64,000 nucleotides of DNA. Source: Stigmatella aurantiaca DW4/3-1. Lineage in GTDB: Bacteria; Myxococcota; Myxococcia; Myxococcales; Myxococcaceae. Under the pieces are notes generated by a model that did not search any database, had not been told where the DNA came from, and saw nothing but the letters and a program-made list of their open reading frames with translations. The stretch lies in the NCBI RefSeq assembly GCF_000165485.1, contig NC_014623.1, positions 5,350,893 to 5,414,892 on the forward strand, written 5' to 3'. The position numbers were made by a program, and so were the translations under genes. Shown here piece by piece: positions 45,034 through 53,812 of the stretch (positions are counted from its first letter, which is position 1; every line of letters starts with the position of its first letter).

Positions 45034-46136
45034 GGGGTCCCCTTTCTGGACTGGAGACGCTCGCGGAGGCGGGGAACGACGTAGTTCATGTCCTCGGGAG
45101 CCTTGAGCGGCTCGAACCGGGAGGTGAGCGCATCCTTCCGGGGCACCTCGATGAAGGCCACGGGGAGCAGCGGTCCTCCTCCGGGGGCCACCAGGGTGCT
45201 GGCCTCGCCGGTGATCTGCTCGATCTGGAGCACCTCCTGGCCCTCCACCTTCTTGCGGGCCACGCGGTAGGGCACGGGGATGTCCTTGTCGAGGATGGCG
45301 GCCAGCTCGAAGGCGATGTTGTTGGTGGAGATGAGCGGGTGTTTCTTGGAGTCCACGTGCTCGATGAGCTGGAGGTGGTCTCCCAGCCGCACGGGAGCGG
45401 CCCCCGTGTCCAGCGCGCCGCTGGGGTTGAGGCGGGGGGTGACCTCCACCGTCATCGCCTTGCCGAGCTTCACGTGGAGCCCGACGATCACCGGATCCAG
45501 CGTGGCCCCCATGTTGTCGATGTTGGAGAAGAAGATGTGGCGCACGCCGCGCTTGCGCAGCTCCGCCCCCACCCCGCTCTCGCGGAGGGCCCGGAAGAAG
45601 TCACCGTGTCCCGCGGGCGCTTCGGACAGCTGGCCATCGGCCCCCCGGAACAGCTCCCAGCCCGGCGTCAACCGGGGCAGCATCCGCTGCTGGAACAGGA
45701 GAATGTCCCGCCCCAGATCCTTCTGGGCGACGTACTCCGCGATCTCCTTGTGCGTCATGGGCGAGGTCATCAGCGCCACGGGCACCGGCTTGCCACAGCG
45801 CTGGCCCACCTGGCGGATGTCCTCCAGCCGCAGGTCCAGGATGGTGCGATCCTCCAGGAGCGGCACCAGCGCCTTCACCGCCCCCCCGAAACGGGTGGCC
45901 GCGCCTCCCACCAGGATGGCGGAGGCGATCTCGCCTCGCCGCAGGGCCTCCTCGCCCAGGCGGACACACTCGGCATGGAGCGCGGTGCCAGGGGTGGGCA
46001 TGGACTGGAACTCAGAGGGAGCGAGCGGCTGGAGATCCGCCGCGGGGGTGGAAGCCGAGGAGCTTTGGGCCTCCTTGCGGAGCTGGGCCACCAGCTCCTG
46101 GAACTTCGCCAACTCGAATCCGGATGTGTCGGTCAT
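45030..46136 (-). CDS. UDPGP-family UTP:sugar-1-phosphate uridylyltransferase
   Basis: About 368 residues from the ATG 46136 (an ATG eight codons upstream, nearly touching a GGAGG, is an alternative). Nucleotide-binding loop [19 protein letters not shown] is the eukaryote-type variant of LAGGxGTRxG...K; the DNM and NNIAFELA regions ([14 protein letters not shown]) match the UDP-glucose/UDP-GlcNAc pyrophosphorylase class in order. It converts a sugar-1-phosphate plus UTP into UDP-sugar in the cytoplasm; the sugar cannot be fixed from sequence. Coupled to the M24 homologue. A GalNAc/GlcNAc product for polysaccharide is possible. Confidence 0.82.
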   Translation of the reverse strand: MTDTSGFELAKFQELVAQLRKEAQSSSASTPAADLQPLAPSEFQSMPTPGTALHAECVRLGEEALRRGEIASAILVGGAATRFGGAVKALVPLLEDRTILDLRLEDIRQVGQRCGKPVPVALMTSPMTHKEIAEYVAQKDLGRDILLFQQRMLPRLTPGWELFRGADGQLSEAPAGHGDFFRALRESGVGAELRKRGVRHIFFSNIDNMGATLDPVIVGLHVKLGKAMTVEVTPRLNPSGALDTGAAPVRLGDHLQLIEHVDSKKHPLISTNNIAFELAAILDKDIPVPYRVARKKVEGQEVLQIEQITGEASTLVAPGGGPLLPVAFIEVPRKDALTSRFEPLKAPEDMNYVVPRLRERLQSRKGTP

Positions 46137-46197
46137 GGGAGCCAGATGACTTAGCCCCATGCCTCCGAGTCATCAATTCCAGAGAGCGGTAACTGTT

Positions 46198-47100
46198 TTA
46201 TAGGGTGCGCGAAAGGACGAAAGCCGCCGCCACCGAGAGCGCCCCCGCCGCCGCGAAACAGCTCCAGGCCCGGCGTGCCAGGGCGTGGCCCGTGCCCAGG
46301 GTTTCGTTGCCCAGCACCAGCATGGCGGGCCCTCCCTGCTGGCCGCGCAGCACGTAGGAGCCGGGGGCCGGGCCGCGCTGCAACTCGCCCACCACCAGGC
46401 ACGTCTCCCCGAGCTTCCCCACGCGCTCGTAGGAGAGCACCTCCTCCACGGGCTGGCCTTCGGCGAGCTCCCCCGCCGCGGGCTCCACCAGTTGGGGATT
46501 CGTCTGGCAACGCAGGACGCGCACCGGCGCCATCGTCGTGGAGGGGGCATAGCTCACCGCCGCCTCCGAGCGCTCTCCGCGCAAGGTGATGACGAGGGCA
46601 TGGCCGCGATCCTGGGAAATCAATGCGCCCTTGCGCCCCTGGTCTCCCACCGAGCGCAGCTCCGCCTCGTAGAAGGCGCACACCACGCCACTGGGGGACG
46701 TCACCTGATCGCTGGCCCCCAGGCGGCCCCGGTAGACCCCCCACCCTGGTGAACGGCCCGTGCGCAGCGCCTCGATGGCTTCGTCGAGGTTCTGGGGCGC
46801 ACTTCCCCGGAGCGTGTCTGCCCGGAGCCGGGCCCGGGAGCCCCATACGGCCAGCGCGGCCGCCAGCCCCAGCAGGACAAATCCCAGTCCCTGGCTCAAC
46901 CCATCTTTCGGGAAGGCCACTGGCGAGGGCACGACGCCCGTGACCCACAACATGGACACGGTGGCCAACACGCCGAACCACAGCAGTGGCCAGCGCGGCA
47001 TGAACGCGTGGGCATCCTTCCGCCCAAAGGCGAAGGCCGCCACGACCAACGCACTCAGCGCCGTGGCATACATCGGCGCTAGCAACATCCGCACATCCAT
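46198..47100 (-). CDS. GIDE-like membrane protein
   Basis: 300 residues from the ATG 47100, preceded by GGGGGAAGG; the longer frame was trimmed. Three hydrophobic segments near the N-terminus (MLLAPMYATALSALVVAAFAF, then ~30-75), a soluble middle of ~190 residues and one C-terminal helix (AAAGALSVAAAFVLSRTL). The middle has the layout of the GIDE domain of eukaryotic MULAN-type E3 ligases: an SPSGVVCAFYEAEL strand corresponding to S-x-x-G/C-C-x-Y-Y, then repeated strands and LRGQQ. There is no RING finger, so no ligase activity is implied. The role in bacteria is unknown; it is next to signalling genes. Confidence 0.55.
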   Translation of the reverse strand: MDVRMLLAPMYATALSALVVAAFAFGRKDAHAFMPRWPLLWFGVLATVSMLWVTGVVPSPVAFPKDGLSQGLGFVLLGLAAALAVWGSRARLRADTLRGSAPQNLDEAIEALRTGRSPGWGVYRGRLGASDQVTSPSGVVCAFYEAELRSVGDQGRKGALISQDRGHALVITLRGERSEAAVSYAPSTTMAPVRVLRCQTNPQLVEPAAGELAEGQPVEEVLSYERVGKLGETCLVVGELQRGPAPGSYVLRGQQGGPAMLVLGNETLGTGHALARRAWSCFAAAGALSVAAAFVLSRTL

Positions 47101-47249
47101 CCCTTCCCCCGGCCGCTGATGGAACGTGGGCTCCAGGCACACGTCGAGCAACACGAGGGTGGGGATGCGGCCATGCCGATGCAAGGGCCTGTGAGGAACA
47201 GCCGGCAAGCGTGCGTCGAGGACTGGACCGTTCAGGACCGGACGCCCGT

Positions 47250-49316
47250 TCACTCCTGGGCGCCGGCCGCCTCCTGGGGGCGGCTCCTCGGCCGTTCCAC
47301 CAGCAGCCCTTGCACGGAGAGTTTGTCGAACGTGCAGGCGAGGTTGCGGCAGCCCAGGGCCACCTTGCCCACCCGGTCTTCCAACCCGGGGAGCATCTTG
47401 TAGGCAAAGCGCCGATTGTTGACGAAGCCCTCCACCATCACGCCGTTCTTGCGCCGCTTCATCATCAGGCGCACGCGGAACGAGCCCAGGGCGGGCACGG
47501 GCATCTCATCGGCCGTGAGGTTCTCCAGATCCTGGGCGCTGTTGCCGACGATCTCCTGGCCATCGTCCAGCAGGTAGCGCCACGACAGGCGCATGCCCAC
47601 CCCGGGGATGGCGAAAGCGGACACCTGGAGATCCTTGATGCGGAACGTCAGCTCGCCGAAGTGCTGGGCATCGGGCTCGTCCGCGTACTCGGGGCCCAGC
47701 GGCATCACCGACATGTCCACTTCGGCGGTGAAGTCGTTGCTGGAGAAGTAGCGGTGCGCCACGTACGTGCGGGGCCGGAAGCGATCGCTGGTCCCCATGT
47801 CGCTGCCGCCCTGGAGGACCTCCAGCTTCCCGTCCTTCAACTTCCAGTCGCCGGACCAGGCGTTCATCTCCTCCTGGCCCCCCACGAAATCCATCGAGAG
47901 GCGCGACAGGCCTCCGGGCAGGGCCAGCAGCTCCAGCTTGGAGTCGACGAACAGCTCGCCATCGGTGTTGGGCGGCCACGGCTTGGTGTCCTGCTTCACC
48001 TGGAAGCCGGACGTGCCAATGGTGACGTCGCCCACGTGCAGGTTCACCGGTCCGATGAAGGCCCGCACCGCGTAGGCCAGGAGCATGAGGCTGCCCACCA
48101 CGGACGCGCCGGTGCGCACCTTCGACCAGCCCGCGCGCAGCTTGTGCAGCAGCGGATGGCTCCGGGCGGGGCGCGTGGTCCTCGCCTTGCGCGCGGACAC
48201 GAGGGGGCTGCCGGAGGGGGGAACCGAGCCCGCGGCGGAGTCGATGAGCGGCTCCAGCTCGGCATTCACCTCGCCCGCGGTCGCGTAGCGCGCCTCGGGC
48301 TCGTTCTCCAGCAGCCGCTCCACCACCGAGTCCACGCGAGGGTCCACCTCCGGGACGCGCTCGGAGGGCAACCGGAAGCGCCCCACGGGCACTTCGCCGG
48401 TGAGCAGCTCGTAGAACATCACCCCGAGGGAGAACAGGTCCGCGCGCCGGTCCACGTTCTTGGCGTCCCGGCGCTGCTCGGGGGCCATGTAGTTGAGCGT
48501 CCCCATGGCCACCGAGGTCGCCGTGAGGTGGTGCTCCGAGCCGGGGCGCCGGATGCCGGCCAGGCCGAAGTCCGCCACCTTCACGTGCCCCCGGGCGTCC
48601 AGGAGGATGTTCTCGGGCTTCAGGTCGCGGTGGATGATGCCCTGGTCGTGCGCGTACTCGATGGCGCTCGCCACCTGGCGGATGATGCGCAGGCTCTGCT
48701 GGAGGGGAAGCCGGCTCAGCCCCATCTCCTCCCGCAGGGAGCGGCCCTCCACGTACTCCATCACGAAGTAGTAGTGCTCGCCGGCCACCCCCCGATCGAA
48801 GATCTGGATGATGTTGGGGTGGCTCAGGGCGGCGAGCGCCGTGGCCTCCTTCTCGAAGCGGGTGACGAACTCCGCGTCCTTGGCGAGCCGGGGAGGAAGG
48901 ATCTTCACCGCCACGGTGCGCTTGAGCGATTGCTGCCGGGCAAGCCACACCTCGCCCATGCCGCCCCGGCCAATCACCCGCAGCAACTCGAAGCCCGGCA
49001 GCTCCACGGGGCTCTCGGGAGGGGCGGCGCCCTGGGGCTGAGAGGGTGGCTCGTTCGAGGCATCGCCGGGCTCGCTGCCTCGCAGCACCGTGGCCCCCAC
49101 CATGTCGGCCTGCACATGCTGGGCATGGGAGGCCACGCCCCTGCGGGGCGGGCCCACGGTGGTGCCCCCGCGCCCTTCGAAGTGGACGGACGCGGAGGAG
49201 ACGTCACCGCGCCGCACGTCGAAGCGGATGCCGCACTGGCACAGCATGCGCTGGCCGCTCACGTACACGCCGACGTCATGCGTCCGGCCACAGTTGGGGC
49301 AAGGCTGGACGGTCAT
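47250..49316 (-). CDS. transmembrane Ser/Thr protein kinase with N-terminal Zn-ribbon
   Basis: 688 residues from the ATG 49316, which overlaps the cyclase stop by four bases. Residues 1-40 form a zinc ribbon (CPNCGRTH...LCQCG). Kinase domain (~110-370): GRGGMGEVW, Lys in VAVKIL, HRDLKPENILL, DFGLAG and the APEQ motif, all intact. A Ser/Arg-rich basic stretch then precedes one TM helix (SVVGSLMLLAYAVRAFI, ~425), and the C-terminal ~250 residues are extracytoplasmic and beta-rich with a concanavalin-like look (ELTFRIKDLQVSAF). Likely senses an external ligand and signals with the coupled cyclase. The upstream 56-codon extension is shadow sequence. Confidence 0.9.
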   Translation of the reverse strand: MTVQPCPNCGRTHDVGVYVSGQRMLCQCGIRFDVRRGDVSSASVHFEGRGGTTVGPPRRGVASHAQHVQADMVGATVLRGSEPGDASNEPPSQPQGAAPPESPVELPGFELLRVIGRGGMGEVWLARQQSLKRTVAVKILPPRLAKDAEFVTRFEKEATALAALSHPNIIQIFDRGVAGEHYYFVMEYVEGRSLREEMGLSRLPLQQSLRIIRQVASAIEYAHDQGIIHRDLKPENILLDARGHVKVADFGLAGIRRPGSEHHLTATSVAMGTLNYMAPEQRRDAKNVDRRADLFSLGVMFYELLTGEVPVGRFRLPSERVPEVDPRVDSVVERLLENEPEARYATAGEVNAELEPLIDSAAGSVPPSGSPLVSARKARTTRPARSHPLLHKLRAGWSKVRTGASVVGSLMLLAYAVRAFIGPVNLHVGDVTIGTSGFQVKQDTKPWPPNTDGELFVDSKLELLALPGGLSRLSMDFVGGQEEMNAWSGDWKLKDGKLEVLQGGSDMGTSDRFRPRTYVAHRYFSSNDFTAEVDMSVMPLGPEYADEPDAQHFGELTFRIKDLQVSAFAIPGVGMRLSWRYLLDDGQEIVGNSAQDLENLTADEMPVPALGSFRVRLMMKRRKNGVMVEGFVNNRRFAYKMLPGLEDRVGKVALGCRNLACTFDKLSVQGLLVERPRSRPQEAAGAQE

Positions 49317-50956
49317 GTATCGCGGACGACCGTGCGCTCGGAGCCTGTGACCCGGAACGTCTGGACCCCCTTCTCCTTGCCCTTGACCTGCGCGACGGGA
49401 AGCGACTCGGCGAGGAAGCCCTGGCCGGCCTTCTTCACCGTGGTTTCGGTGGCGAGCACCTCGCCGCCCTTGGCCAGGCCGCACAGCCGCGAGGCGGTGT
49501 TGACGGTATCGCCGATGGCGGTGAACTCGTGGCGCTCCAGGCTCCCCATGTAGCCCACGACGGCCTGGCCGGTGTTCACGCCGATGCCCACCTGGATGGG
49601 CTGGCGGCCCTTGGCCTTGCGCCGCTCGTTCAGATCGTCCACCGCGTCCTGCATCTCCAGCGCGGCCTGAAGCGCGCGCGCGGGATCATCCGGATGAGAC
49701 AAGGGAGGCCCCCAGACCGCCATCACGCAGTCGCCAATGAACTTGTCCAGGTTGCCCTCGTGGCGGAACACCACGTTGGCCATGGCGGTGAAGAACTCGT
49801 TGAGCATCTCCACCACCTCCTGCGGCGAGTCATTCTCCGCCAGGGTGGTGAAGCCCCGGATGTCGGCGAACAGGCACGACACCTCGGCGAGCCGGCTCTG
49901 CCCCAGGCCCTCCGTCTCGCCCTTGATCACCGCGTCCGCCACGGCCTTGGACAGGAAGCGGCTGAGCTCGGCGCGGGTGACGGCCTCGGTGCGGATCTGC
50001 TCGGCCAGCGCCGCGTTCTCCAGCGCGATGCCCGCCTGGGCGGCGATGCCCGAGAGGATCGCCAGATCGTTCTCGGAGAAGGCGTTGCTGCGCTGGCGGC
50101 TGTCCAGGAACAGCACCGACTTGACGGTGCCATTGATGGTGAGCGGCACCGCCATGGCGGAGCGGATGCCCTGGGCGACGATGCTCTCGGCCGCCGAGAA
50201 GCGCTCGTCGATGATGGCATCCGCCGTCAGCACCGCCTTGCCCGTCTCCACCACCCGGCGCAGCACCGTGTCGGACACCATCACGTTCATCACCTTGCCC
50301 TGCCGGTGGTGCACGGTCACCGCGGTGAACTCGCCGTTCGGGCCCGGGGTGAGGATGACGCCGTTGTCCGCGGGCAACAGCTGGAAGGCCACGCGGATGA
50401 TCTGATCGAACAGCTCCTGCTGGGTGCCGGCCAGGCTCACCTGGCGGTGGAACTCGTGGGCGATGCGCAGCTTCTCGTAGTCCCGGCGCAGCGCCTCCAT
50501 GTCGCCCAGCTCGTCGGCGGGGCGGAAGTTCTGCGGCCCTTGGTCCATCTGCGCCAGGAAGGCGGGAATGGAGCGCGGGTTGGCCACGACGGTGACGCCC
50601 GCGGGCGCGGAGGGGACCGACGGCGCATCCCCCCCGTGGAAGGTGAACTTGGAGCCGCCGAGGGTGATTTCGTCCCCGTCCTTCAGCCGCATCTCCTTCA
50701 CCCGGCGCCCATTCACGAAGGTGCCGTTGGAGGAGTCCAGGTCCCGGACGATGAAGTCGCGGCCATTCTGCTCGATGACCGCGTGCTCCTTGGAGACCTC
50801 GCGGTCCACCAGCCGCAGGGTGTTGGCCGGGTGTCGGCCCAGCGTCGTCTTGGGCCCGAGCGGGAACTCCCCGAGCGTGCCGTCCGTGAACATGCCGGAC
50901 AGGCGCGGCCCCTTCAGGGACCGGGGCGGAGCAGGAGAAGGAGAAGCTTGGGTCAC
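49313..50956 (-). CDS. FHA-GAF adenylate/guanylate cyclase
   Basis: 547 residues, cytoplasmic. FHA phosphothreonine-binding domain (~20-105: LGRHPANTLRLVDREVSKEHAVI, SNGTFVNG), GAF domain (~165-320, IRSAMAVPLTINGTVKSVLFLDSR) and a class III cyclase domain (~350-530). The cyclase has metal Asp residues in SCLFADIRGFT and KFIGDCVMAVWG and the Asn/Arg pair in GDTVNTASRL, so catalysis is expected; substrate choice (ATP or GTP) is unassigned. The FHA suggests docking to a phosphorylated kinase, and the next gene, overlapping by four bases, is a Ser/Thr kinase: likely a phosphorylation-controlled second-messenger pair. Confidence 0.92.
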   Translation of the reverse strand: MTQASPSPAPPRSLKGPRLSGMFTDGTLGEFPLGPKTTLGRHPANTLRLVDREVSKEHAVIEQNGRDFIVRDLDSSNGTFVNGRRVKEMRLKDGDEITLGGSKFTFHGGDAPSVPSAPAGVTVVANPRSIPAFLAQMDQGPQNFRPADELGDMEALRRDYEKLRIAHEFHRQVSLAGTQQELFDQIIRVAFQLLPADNGVILTPGPNGEFTAVTVHHRQGKVMNVMVSDTVLRRVVETGKAVLTADAIIDERFSAAESIVAQGIRSAMAVPLTINGTVKSVLFLDSRQRSNAFSENDLAILSGIAAQAGIALENAALAEQIRTEAVTRAELSRFLSKAVADAVIKGETEGLGQSRLAEVSCLFADIRGFTTLAENDSPQEVVEMLNEFFTAMANVVFRHEGNLDKFIGDCVMAVWGPPLSHPDDPARALQAALEMQDAVDDLNERRKAKGRQPIQVGIGVNTGQAVVGYMGSLERHEFTAIGDTVNTASRLCGLAKGGEVLATETTVKKAGQGFLAESLPVAQVKGKEKGVQTFRVTGSERTVVRDT

Positions 50957-51159
50957 TCGGCAGACCTCACCGGAGTGACCTTACCAGAGCCCCTCAGGCC
51001 GGGGGAACGGTTGGAGGAGGGCATCGGCACCCTCCCCCCCAGATGCCTGCACGGCCGAGCAGCCGCCAGGCCCACAGACTGGAATTTCGGGTTTCCGTGC
51101 GCGGGCCCCCGGGACGGAAACCTTTCATTCCGTGCGCTCGCGCTGCTAAGGGAGCCTGC

Positions 51160-52632
51160 GTGCGAATCAAGCAAAGGCCCGAGGACTTCTCCGTCAAGGA
51201 GTCCTACCGCTTCGACGAAGTTCCTGGCGGTCTTTTCCGCGTCTACCTGATGGACAAGCAGAAGCTGTCCACCTTCGAGGCGGTGGATCGCATCCGCGAT
51301 GCCTTTGGGCTCAAACCAGGTGCCATCAGCTTCTGCGGCCTCAAGGACAAGCAGGGGCGCACCGAGCAGATCATCGCCGTGCAGGGCTCGGACGTGGACG
51401 TGCAGGATGCGAACCTGCGCCTGAAGTACCTGGGGCGCACGGACAAGCCCTTGTCCGCCGCGAACATCACCTCCAACCGCTTCGCCGTCACCGTGCGCTC
51501 GCTGGACGAGTCCGTGCTGGGGCCGCTCAACGGGGCCGCGGCGGAGGTGAACCGGCTGGGGGTGGTGAACTACTTCGACAGCCAGCGCTTCGGCTCGCTC
51601 AAGCACGGCCAGGGCTTCATCGCCAAGGATCTCATCCGCGGGGACTTCGAAGCCGCCCTGCGCAACTACTTCGCCAAGCCCTCGGAGCTGGACCGGACCG
51701 AGGACGCCAAGGTGAAGCAGTTCTGGAGGGAGAACTGGGGCCGGTGGGACGCGCGCGTCCCCTTCGAGGGCTCGAAGAAGTACCACCGCATCCTCCGCTC
51801 GCTGCGCGACCACCCGGGCGACTATGTGCGGGCCTTCCTCCAGATCGACGCGGACTACCGCGCGATGCTGCTGTTCACCTACCAGAGCTACCTGTGGAAC
51901 GAGGGGGTGCGGCGCTACCTCCAGATCCTGATGCCGCGCGAGCACCTGTTCCCCCTGCGCTACCAGGCCGGCACGCTGCTGTTCCACCGGGACGCGAGCC
52001 CCGAGGCGCTGCGCATCCTGCGTGAAGCGACGTTTCCGCTGCTCGGGCCGGACTCCACGTTCAAGAACCCCCAGGTGGAGGAGGCCGTCCAGTGGGTCCT
52101 GGGGAGGGAGAAGCTCGCGCTGAAGGACTTGCGGATCGAGGAGTCGCCGCGGCTGCTCTTCTTCAAGAGCGAGGAGCGCCCCGTGCTCGTCTTCCCGCAC
52201 AAGCTGGTGCTGGGCCGCCCGCAGCGGGACGAGCTCAACCGGGGCTCCATCAAGAGCAACGTCGCCTTCACCCTGCCCCCCGGCGCCTACGCCACCCTCG
52301 TCGTCAAACGCCTCTTCCACTTCTCCTGGCGTGAGGACAGCCCGGCGGACATCCGCGCTTCCCAGCGCCCCCGGCTTACCGAGGCCGAACAGGAAGGAGC
52401 CCCGCGGGCCCCCGCCTCGCGCTCCCGCCCCTCCTCGGAGCGGGCTTCCCCGGAGCGCTCCCGGGCGCCTGGGCGCGCTGCGGCCGTCCGGCCCGCCGAG
52501 CCCCCGCCCCCCGAGCCTCGGGCAGCGCCGCCCCCGGGCTTCCGGGAGATGCAGCGCATCAAGAAGGACGCCAAGAGCCGGGCCCGGGCCGAGTCGGCTT
52601 CGAAACCCTCGAAATCACAGAAGAAAAAGTAA
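51160..52632 (+). CDS. truD: tRNA pseudouridine synthase TruD
   Basis: 490 residues. TruD makes pseudouridine 13 in tRNAs. The catalytic Asp lies in FCGLKDKQGRTEQ, with the following YLGRTDKPL, NYFDSQRFGS and the TruD domain GSIKSNVAFTLPPGAYATLV at the C-terminal end of the fold. The start is the GTG at 51160, five bases after GGGAG. The earlier frame to 51043 has no conserved sequence. Unusual: a ~105-residue C-terminal extension rich in Arg, Pro, Ser and Lys ending in SKSQKKK, basic and probably disordered, which may bind RNA. Confidence 0.93.
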   Translation: MRIKQRPEDFSVKESYRFDEVPGGLFRVYLMDKQKLSTFEAVDRIRDAFGLKPGAISFCGLKDKQGRTEQIIAVQGSDVDVQDANLRLKYLGRTDKPLSAANITSNRFAVTVRSLDESVLGPLNGAAAEVNRLGVVNYFDSQRFGSLKHGQGFIAKDLIRGDFEAALRNYFAKPSELDRTEDAKVKQFWRENWGRWDARVPFEGSKKYHRILRSLRDHPGDYVRAFLQIDADYRAMLLFTYQSYLWNEGVRRYLQILMPREHLFPLRYQAGTLLFHRDASPEALRILREATFPLLGPDSTFKNPQVEEAVQWVLGREKLALKDLRIEESPRLLFFKSEERPVLVFPHKLVLGRPQRDELNRGSIKSNVAFTLPPGAYATLVVKRLFHFSWREDSPADIRASQRPRLTEAEQEGAPRAPASRSRPSSERASPERSRAPGRAAAVRPAEPPPPEPRAAPPPGFREMQRIKKDAKSRARAESASKPSKSQKKK

Positions 52633-52713
52633 CGTGGGGCGGGGGTGCAATGGGGTTTCGCGTACCTCGTAGACCAGGGCGTGACCGCTCTCGCTCTCGA
52701 CCCCTTCGGGGAC

Positions 52714-53304
52714 ATGCCCATGGCCATCGGATCCCTGATGGCTGAGGAGGCTCCCACGCTGCCCTGGAAGGCGGACGTGCAGGCCGCCCGCCGAGGGGAT
52801 CCCAATGCCTTCGAGGCCCTGGTGCGCAGCGTCCAGCGCGCCGTGTACGGCCTGTCGCTGCGCCTGCTGAACAACGAGGCCGAAGCGGCCGAGGTGGCGC
52901 AGGAGGCCTTTCTGCGCGCCTACCAGAACCTGCACCGCTACGACGATTCGCGCCCCTTTGATCTGTGGGTGATGGCCATCACGCGCAACCTCTGCCTGGA
53001 CCTGCTCCGGCGGCGCACCAAGGTGCGCACCGAGGAGCTCGACTCCATGAAGGAGGTGCTGCCCAGCGGGGAGGCCTCCCTGGAGGAAGGCGCCATCGCG
53101 CGCCAGGAGCGCCAGTCGCTCGAGGAAGCCATGGCCACCCTGTCCGTGGAGGATCGGGAAGTGCTCGCGCTCTACTACGTCCAGAAGCGCACCACGAAGG
53201 AGATTGCCCAGATTCTGGGCTGTGCTCCCGGTACCATCATGGCCCGCCTGTTCCGGGCGCGAGAGAAGCTGCGCAAGCGGATGCCCACGGAGGAGCCCAC
53301 ATGA
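52714..53304 (+). CDS. ECF-type RNA polymerase sigma factor
   Basis: About 196 residues from the ATG 52714 (ATG 52720 and 52738 are also possible; the frame is open to 52645). Sigma region 2 (AEVAQEAFLRAYQNLHRYDD, LWVMAITRNLCLDLLRRR) and region 4 (LSVEDREVLALYYVQKR, TTKEIAQILGCAPGTIMARL) are complete and region 3 is absent. It overlaps the anti-sigma gene by four bases and the third gene lies eight bases later, so this is one transcription unit. Most likely RpoE-like, responding to envelope stress; target promoter unknown. Confidence 0.93.
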   Translation: MPMAIGSLMAEEAPTLPWKADVQAARRGDPNAFEALVRSVQRAVYGLSLRLLNNEAEAAEVAQEAFLRAYQNLHRYDDSRPFDLWVMAITRNLCLDLLRRRTKVRTEELDSMKEVLPSGEASLEEGAIARQERQSLEEAMATLSVEDREVLALYYVQKRTTKEIAQILGCAPGTIMARLFRAREKLRKRMPTEEPT

Positions 53305-53804
53305 CTCCCACCCAGTGCCCCGATCTGGAGGTGCTGTTCACCGAGCTGGAGCTGGGCGAGGGCCCCTCGCTCGCGCATGCCACCTCCTGTCCCGTGTGCA
53401 GCGCCGTCCTGGAAGAGCACCGCCAGCTGGAGAAGGACCTGTACCGGCTGGCCGATCCCTTGCCCCCCCCCGCCCTGGTCGCCACCGTGATGGCCCGGGT
53501 GGCCGCCGAACCCCCTCCCCTGCGGCGGGAGCTCTGGGCTGGGGTGAGCATCCTGGCCGTTTCGCTCTCCGCGGGGCTGGGGCTGCTGATCTCCAACGAC
53601 CGGGCCCTGTCGCACCTGGGCCTTGGCCTCGCCTCCCTGATCTCGGATGGAAAGCTGCTCGCCTTGGATCTTGCCAATGGCGGAAGCGCGCTTTGGAACA
53701 TCGCGGCGGGCCCCATCACCGCCATTCTCCTCTCGGTGCTCTTCGTCTGCCTGTTCGGGCTCAAGCGGCTCGCGGGTTCCCCTCCTCCCCTGACCGAAGC
53801 GTGA
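53301..53804 (+). CDS. membrane anti-sigma factor with short zinc-binding N-terminus
   Basis: 167 residues, ATGA overlap with the sigma gene. The N-terminus has a compact His-Cys-Cys module (HATSCPVC), a shortened form of the ZAS (zf-HC2) fold that binds group IV sigma factors. Two hydrophobic segments at ~75-95 and ~135-155 span the membrane; a short loop lies between them, so the sensing part would be small. The usual third gene of such operons is a regulated envelope component, as seen here. Consistent with an anti-sigma for the preceding ECF factor; function is inferred. Confidence 0.82.
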   Translation: MTPTQCPDLEVLFTELELGEGPSLAHATSCPVCSAVLEEHRQLEKDLYRLADPLPPPALVATVMARVAAEPPPLRRELWAGVSILAVSLSAGLGLLISNDRALSHLGLGLASLISDGKLLALDLANGGSALWNIAAGPITAILLSVLFVCLFGLKRLAGSPPPLTEA

Positions 53805-53812
53805 GTGCGCTC

